A model generated the notes under the pieces. The model was not told where the DNA came from. It saw only the letters and a program-made list of their open reading frames with translations, and ran no database searches. Of a stretch of DNA of 18,711 bases, positions 15,116 through 18,711 are shown piece by piece. The stretch covers positions 1 to 18,711 of the forward strand of contig JANMGB010000201.1 in NCBI GenBank assembly GCA_031374415.1, in the 5' to 3' direction. The position numbers were made by a program, and so were the translations under genes. The DNA comes from CANHBY01 sp031374415 (lineage in GTDB: Bacteria; Pseudomonadota; Gammaproteobacteria; Burkholderiales; Burkholderiaceae_C). How positions within the stretch are numbered: position 1 is the stretch's first letter; each line of letters begins with the position of its first letter.

Positions 15116-16048
15116 ATGTCAGTCTACAGCATGACCGGTTACGCCGGCGCGACACTCACGCCCCCCGCCAGCTCAGATTCCGGGAGTTCTACCGATGCAA
15201 GCGCTGGTCGCGGGCCGCACGGCATCCATGTGGAGTTGCGCTCCGTCAACAGCCGCTTTTTGGACTTGGTCTTTCGCCTGCCCGAAGAGTGGAGCGGCCT
15301 GGAGCCTGCCCTGCGAGACTTGCTCGGCAAATCACTCAAACGGGGCAAGGTCGAACTGCGGCTGAGCAGCCGCAGCGAGGCCGACACCGCCTGGCCTCAG
15401 CCGGCCATGGACCAGCTCAACCGCCTGGCCCGCCTGGAAGCCAGCGTGCAATCCTGGCTACCCCACGCCGCGCCGCTGTCGGTGAACGAGGTCTTGCACT
15501 GGTGCAAATCGGGCACGGTGGCGCTGCCAGCCGAAGACACCGTGATGAGCGCCGCCCGCCAGGCGGTGGCCGATTTGCTCCAGTCACGCGCCAGTGAGGG
15601 CAGCAAGCTGGTCACTGTGTTGAACGACCGGGTCGACCAATTGCGCGCCCTGGCCGCGCAGGCTGAGCCCCTGATCCCCGCCGCCATTGAGCGCCAACAG
15701 CAAAAATTCATCACGCGCTGGCGCGAGGCACTGGAACTCAGCGGTGGCGCCCAAACCGTCAACGCCGAGGCCCTCCAGGAACGCGCCCTCAACGAGGCCG
15801 CCGCCTACGCCATCCGGGTCGATATCGCTGAAGAGCTGGCACGCCTGCGAGCGCACCTGGATGAAATCACCCGCTTGCTCAAGAAGGGCGGCGAGGTGGG
15901 CAAACGGCTTGATTTTTTGATTCAAGAGCTTTTGCGCGAAGCCAACACATTGGGTGCCAAGGCGGCCTCGATCGAGCTCACCAACACGTCGGTCGAAATG
16001 AAAGTGCTGATCGAGCAGTTGCGCGAGCAGGTGCAGAACTTGGAATGA
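15116..16048 (+). CDS. yicC: YicC/YloC family endoribonuclease
   Basis: A 310-residue member of the YicC family, whose E. coli member is an endoribonuclease involved in small-RNA turnover. The N-terminal motif YSMTGYAGA is followed by HVELRSVNSRFLDLVFRLPE; the C-terminal part has EELARLRAHLDEITRLLKKG, GKRLDFLIQELLREANTLGA and the final MKVLIEQLREQVQNLE. It is about 20 residues longer than the E. coli protein because of a Ser/Ala/Gly-rich insert at roughly residues 13-35. In related Burkholderiales gmk usually follows; here the coding sequence is followed at once by an integrase fragment in the same frame. Confidence 0.95.
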   Translation: MSVYSMTGYAGATLTPPASSDSGSSTDASAGRGPHGIHVELRSVNSRFLDLVFRLPEEWSGLEPALRDLLGKSLKRGKVELRLSSRSEADTAWPQPAMDQLNRLARLEASVQSWLPHAAPLSVNEVLHWCKSGTVALPAEDTVMSAARQAVADLLQSRASEGSKLVTVLNDRVDQLRALAAQAEPLIPAAIERQQQKFITRWREALELSGGAQTVNAEALQERALNEAAAYAIRVDIAEELARLRAHLDEITRLLKKGGEVGKRLDFLIQELLREANTLGAKAASIELTNTSVEMKVLIEQLREQVQNLE

Positions 16049-16273
16049 CGTCTCAGATTCGACCTGAAGCGCGGCGTATGGTCGCTGCACCCATCGAGGA
16101 CCAAGAAGGGCCAGCCCATCGACATCCCGCTCGCACCGCAAGTCCTGGCATGGCTGGCCGAGGTGAAGGTGTTCGCGTGCGGCAGCGAGTACCTCTTCCC
16201 TGCCCGTCGGCGCGTTCACAGCAAACATTCGACCGACCTAAAGGTCGGTCGAATGTTTGCTAAATGGGTGTAA
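16049..16273 (+). pseudogene. tyrosine integrase fragment, part of the catalytic domain
   Basis: The frame just after the yicC stop reads RFDLKRGVWSLHPSRTKKGQ, then PIDIPLAPQVLAWLAEVKVF and ACGSEYLFPARR. This is the beta-hairpin region of the tyrosine recombinase catalytic domain that carries the catalytic lysine (TKKG) and the PL..Q...L pattern. The first catalytic Arg, the His-x-x-Arg pair and the nucleophilic Tyr are all missing, so only about 55 residues remain. The frame then runs into the 40-bp palindrome and stops with TAA at 16271-16273. It marks a former integration or rearrangement point at the 3' end of yicC. Confidence 0.7.
16221..16260. repeat. 40-bp perfect palindrome
   Basis: Perfect arms of 19 bases (16221-16239 and 16242-16260) flank a two-base centre, aa. 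The left arm begins gcaaacattc and the right arm ends gaatgtttgc. As RNA it would be a very stable hairpin; no T-run follows on either strand, so it is not a standard terminator. It lies four bases before the first GGGTGT unit upstream of the Fic gene. Confidence 0.95.
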
Positions 16274-16346
16274 TTGGGTTGAAAAACGGGTGTGCATTGC
16301 CCATTAGGTCATTTAAATGGGTGTAAATGGGTGTATTCTTGGGTGT
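16265..16346 (+). promoter_or_regulatory. five phased (T/C)GGGTGT repeats upstream of fic, possible operator
   Basis: Units lie at 16265-16271, 16287-16293 (cgggtgt), 16318-16324, 16328-16334 and 16340-16346. Start-to-start distances are 22, 31, 10 and 12 bases, close to 2, 3, 1 and 1 helical turns. Three units share the longer form aaatgggtgta. The last unit ends one base before the Fic ATG, where a Shine-Dalgarno would be expected. Inference: binding sites for a regulator, possibly the winged-helix tail of Fic itself. Confidence 0.55.
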
Positions 16347-16347
16347 C

Positions 16348-17424
16348 ATGCTTTCCACTCAGACCCTCCAGATCACCCCCGAGCTGCTGCAACTCATCGC
16401 CGGCATCGATGAGTTCAAAGGCGCCTGGCGCGCTCTCGGCACCTTGGCGCCGGATAGGCTGTCAGCCTTGCGCCGGGTGGCCACCATCGAAAGCATTGGC
16501 TCGTCCACGCGGATCGAGGGCAGCAAGTTGTCGGACCAAGAAGTCGAGCGCCTGTTGTCCAACCTGCAAATCAAATCGTTCACGACACGCGATGAGCAGG
16601 AGGTGGCCGGCTATGCAGAGGTCATGGAACTGGTGTTCTCGCACTGGCAGGACATCACACTGACCGAAAACCATGTCAAACAGCTGCACCGCGATCTGCT
16701 GACCTACAGCGAGAAAGACGCCCGGCACCGCGGGAACTACAAGACCTCCACGAACAACGTGGTCGCTTTCGACGAGGAGGGCAAGCAGCTGGGCGTGGTG
16801 TTTCAAACCGCGACTCCTTTCGACACGCCGCGCCTGATGACCGAACTGGTGACCTGGTTCAACGAGGAGCTGGCCACCGGCAAGCTGCACCCGCTTCTGC
16901 TCATTGGCATCTGGGTTGTGGTGTTTCTGGAGATCCACCCGTTCCAAGACGGCAATGGCCGCTTGAGCCGGGTGTTGACTACTTTGCTGCTGCTGCAGGC
17001 CGGCTACGCCTACGTTCCTTACAGCTCGCTCGAGAGCGTGATCGAGTTGAGCAAGGAAGCCTATTACCTGGCATTGCGGCAAACACAGGGGACCATCCGC
17101 ACGGCGTCTCCCAACTGGCAGCCCTGGCTTGTTTTTTTCCTGCGCACGCTAGCGGAACAGGTGCGGCGCCTCAACCGCAAGGTCGAGCGCGAGAGGATCG
17201 TGCTGGCCAAGCTGCCGGAACTGTCCATGAAGGTCCTCGAACTTGCACGGGCACACGGACGCATCACGTTGGGGAATGCCGCCCAACTCACCGGCGGCAA
17301 CCGCAACACGCTCAAGCAACATTTTCGGACGCTGGTTGGAGACGGTCACCTGGCACAACATGGCTCAGGCCGAGGCGTCTGGTATGAATTCGTATCGACC
17401 CCCAAAGGGTCCCTCAACAACTGA
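16348..17424 (+). CDS. Fic family protein, class II, with C-terminal winged helix
   Basis: A 358-residue Fic protein; the family transfers AMP (or other phosphate-containing groups) to hydroxyl side chains of target proteins. The N-terminal inhibitory helix has the [S/T]xxxE[G/N] motif as STRIEG (Ser53, Glu57, Gly58), placing it in class II, which is self-inhibited and needs no separate antitoxin. The active-site motif is complete: HPFQDGNGRLSR (197-208). The flap region precedes it (NNVVAFDEEGKQLGVVFQTA). Residues about 292-347 look like a winged helix-turn-helix (GRITLGNAAQLTGGNRNTLK, then DGHLAQHGSGRGVWYE), suggesting DNA binding. ATG 16348 is chosen because the protein pattern starts there; no Shine-Dalgarno is visible. 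The gene looks intact, and its stop codon touches the 60-bp repeat. Confidence 0.95.
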   Translation: MLSTQTLQITPELLQLIAGIDEFKGAWRALGTLAPDRLSALRRVATIESIGSSTRIEGSKLSDQEVERLLSNLQIKSFTTRDEQEVAGYAEVMELVFSHWQDITLTENHVKQLHRDLLTYSEKDARHRGNYKTSTNNVVAFDEEGKQLGVVFQTATPFDTPRLMTELVTWFNEELATGKLHPLLLIGIWVVVFLEIHPFQDGNGRLSRVLTTLLLLQAGYAYVPYSSLESVIELSKEAYYLALRQTQGTIRTASPNWQPWLVFFLRTLAEQVRRLNRKVERERIVLAKLPELSMKVLELARAHGRITLGNAAQLTGGNRNTLKQHFRTLVGDGHLAQHGSGRGVWYEFVSTPKGSLNN

Positions 17425-17483
17425 GCCACCGAATGCGCGGGGGGCTCCATCCATTGCGGTAGGCCGCGAAGCGGCCCAGAGGC
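17424..17483 (-). repeat. 60-bp repeat, right copy (inverted partner at 92-151)
   Basis: The reverse complement is identical over 60 bases to 92-151. It starts on the last base of the Fic stop codon and ends just before the HipA remnant. The hairpin gccgcgaagcggc lies near its right end. Flanking bases differ from those of the left copy on both sides. Confidence 0.9.
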
Positions 17484-17516
17484 CATCCTGATGATCGAGG
17501 AGTTGGCGGCGTCGGA

Positions 17517-17834
17517 TGGCTCGAGCAATCATGGCGCGTCCCGGTGCACAGTCTGGCGGGCCTGCTGCACGTGGATTTCCGCTTGCCGGGGAGCGCGGAC
17601 TACACCGCGTTCCTGCGTGTCACTCGCCTGCTGACCCGCGACGAACGCGAAGTGCACAAGGCCTACGCGCGGGCGGTGTTCAATGTGCTGTTCCACAACC
17701 GAGATGACCACCCGAAGAACTTTGCCTGGCGCCTGCGACAGGACCGGCGCTGGCGCCTGGCGCCGGCCTTCGACCTGACCTTCAGCGAAGGCCCGATGGG
17801 CCAGCATGAAAACCCATCGTGGGGCTCACCGTAG
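17517..17834 (+). pseudogene. HipA-like kinase, C-terminal domain remnant
   Basis: About 100 residues with the HipA C-terminal kinase pattern: VHSLAGLLHVDFRLPGSADY, then RLLTRDEREVHKAYARAVFN, the catalytic-loop motif NRDDHPKNFAW, and LAPAFDLTFSEGPMG with the metal-binding Asp of the DFD-type motif. HipA proteins (about 400-440 residues) phosphorylate targets such as glutamyl-tRNA synthetase and are toxins partnered by HipB. Here the N-terminal subdomain, the P-loop region and hipB are absent. The fragment begins near the 60-bp repeat and runs out at the 3' end of the oppositely oriented efflux gene. Loss of function is clear; the family call is firm. Confidence 0.8.
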
Positions 17835-18486
17835 CTTCACCCTCGCCCCATCTTTGAGTTTGCTGTCGGGGTAAACAATGACCTGAGTACCAACGCTCAG
17901 GCCGTCCTTCACCCAGGCGCTCACGCCATTGCGCGCTTGTACGCTGACTTCCTTGCGGTAGGCGTGGTCTTTCTCCACCACAAACACGCCAGCGCGTGAG
18001 CCGATGGGGAACAGCGCGCTGACAGGTACCATGATGGCCGCCTCCACCACTTGCACCAGCACGCGCACGTCCACCTTGAAGCCGTCGCCAAGCGCCTTCA
18101 GCTGCGCTGCGGGAGCGGTGATCTCAATCACCGTGTTGACGCGTTGTTCTTCCACACCCAATGCAGACACTTTGGTGAACGCGGCGGGTTCGACCCATCT
18201 CACTTTGCCTGCCAGCGCCTGCGCGCCGCCCCAGTTCAGCAGCTCTACCGCCGCGCCGGGTTGCACCTCGGTGGCATCTTCAGTCAGGATGTCAACCACG
18301 ACCTCCAGCTTGGTCGGGTCACCCAGCTCCACCAGTCCGGCGCCCGGCAATACACTGGCTTCGCTCTGCTGCAATACCTTGAGCACTTTGCCGCTCACCG
18401 GCGCCTTCACGGCAAAGCTGGGCTGCGCGCCGCCCAGTGGCGCTTGCGCAAACTGCTGGCGTGCGGCCTGAGACTGCTCCAGCTCG
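17826..18486 (-). pseudogene. efflux RND periplasmic adaptor (HlyD/MFP family), 5' part lost to an IS66 insertion
   Basis: About 219 residues from the interrupted end to a natural stop at 17828-17826. It contains the end of the coiled-coil hairpin (LEQSQAARQQFAQ), the second half of the lipoyl/barrel-sandwich domain (VKAPVSGKVLKVLQQSEASV), the beta-barrel (LGDPTKLEVVVDILTEDATE, later VEPAAFTKVSALGVEEQRVN) and the membrane-proximal C-terminal domain (MVPVSALFPIGSRAGVFVVE). Such adaptors link inner-membrane pumps to outer-membrane channels. The signal/lipid anchor and first lipoyl half are missing. The frame continues open across 18487 into IS66 end sequence, which shows the break point. No pump or channel gene is visible. 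Confidence 0.85.
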
Positions 18487-18711
18487 GTAAGCGTTCGGCG
18501 AACGACATCCTTGCGCCGAAGATGGAGGCGTGTTGAAGGTTGAAGGCGGATCTACGCGGCGGCGGTGGCAGGGGCGGCGTTCGGCGGGGCGGTATCGACG
18601 GCCGGTCGCCAGTTGTGCGGCAGGAGTTGCGCCAGGTCGCGCTGCTTGAGGGTAGGCAGGCGTTCGAAGACATCCTTGAGATAGGCCCAGGGATCGTGTC
18701 CGTTGAGTTTG
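18487..18711 (-). mobile_element. IS66-family insertion sequence, one end (continues beyond the window)
   Basis: The sequence gtaagcgttcgg at 18487 matches the GTAAGCG start typical of IS66-family terminal inverted repeats, and the C-terminus of an IS66 transposase lies 65 bases inside it. IS66 elements make 8-bp target duplications; the candidate here is ccagctcg (18479-18486), whose second copy would lie outside the window. The insertion splits the efflux adaptor gene. Confidence 0.8.
18552..18711 (-). CDS. tnpC: IS66 family transposase TnpC, C-terminal end (partial)
   Basis: The last 52 residues, reading KLNGHDPWAYLKDVFERLPT, then a LPHNW motif and an Ala/Pro-rich tail, with TAG at 18554-18552. 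The LNGHDP-AYL-DV--RL pattern followed by LLP--W is the hallmark C-terminus of IS66 DDE transposases. The rest, including the DDE residues and the accessory genes tnpA/tnpB, lies outside the window. Whether the whole element is active cannot be judged. Confidence 0.9.
   Translation of the reverse strand, partial: KLNGHDPWAYLKDVFERLPTLKQRDLAQLLPHNWRPAVDTAPPNAAPATAAA

Noticed and set aside
16334..16339. tattct within the GGGTGT repeats as the -10 box of fic
   Set aside because: No matching -35 box at usual spacing; the start would fall on or after the ATG region. Left as unproven.

Overview
The window looks like chromosome of a flagellated betaproteobacterium, most likely order Burkholderiales, family Comamonadaceae. 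This rests on high GC, the gene sets fkpB-ispH, rph-rdgB-hemW and PP2C/Ser-Thr kinase beside yicC, and chemotaxis genes behind a sigma-28-type promoter. The family assignment is inference from protein style and gene order; no 16S is present.

Layout. (1) 1-1143: an accessory scrap zone at the 3' side of tRNA-Ser(CGA). It holds the tail of an AbiEii-type nucleotidyltransferase toxin, a twice-frameshifted rhuM-like gene and the N-terminal arm domain of a P4-type tyrosine integrase. (2) 1270-4194, minus strand: fkpB, ispH, serS and tRNA-Ser, closely spaced. (3) 4281-5689, plus strand: radC and an Smr-domain nuclease gene. (4) 5743-7271, minus strand: a GGDEF diguanylate cyclase translationally coupled to an FlhG/MinD-like ATPase. 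(5) 7438-10180, plus strand: sigma-28-like promoter, cheR, cheD, cheB. (6) 10204-12798, minus strand: rph, rdgB, hemW. (7) 12799-13160: intergenic stretch with REP/dRS3-like palindromes. (8) 13161-15086, minus strand: a Ser/Thr kinase and a PP2C phosphatase. (9) 15116-16048, plus strand: yicC. (10) 16049-18711: a second accessory zone with an integrase catalytic-domain fragment, a perfect 40-bp palindrome, phased GGGTGT repeats, an intact class II Fic gene, a HipA kinase remnant, and an RND-efflux adaptor gene cut by an IS66-family element.

How parts work together. Region 5 supplies receptor adaptation (CheR methylates, CheB demethylates and deamidates, CheD deamidates). Region 4 joins a second messenger enzyme to a flagellar-number/placement ATPase, so motility genes face each other divergently across about 270 bp. 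Regions 2, 3 and 6 are housekeeping genes for isoprenoid synthesis, protein folding, tRNA charging, tRNA 3'-end processing, nucleotide-pool cleaning and heme trafficking.

Most notable: the two accessory zones each carry one copy of a perfectly identical 60-bp repeat (92-151 and 17424-17483) in inverted orientation, bracketing about 17 kb of core genes and lying directly against toxin-type genes or remnants. The Fic gene is preceded by five (T/C)GGGTGT units at near-integral helical spacing and by the 40-bp palindrome, which suggests an unusual control region. No complete new multi-gene system is visible. The Fic control region, the inverted repeats and the GGDEF-FlhG pair are the best leads.
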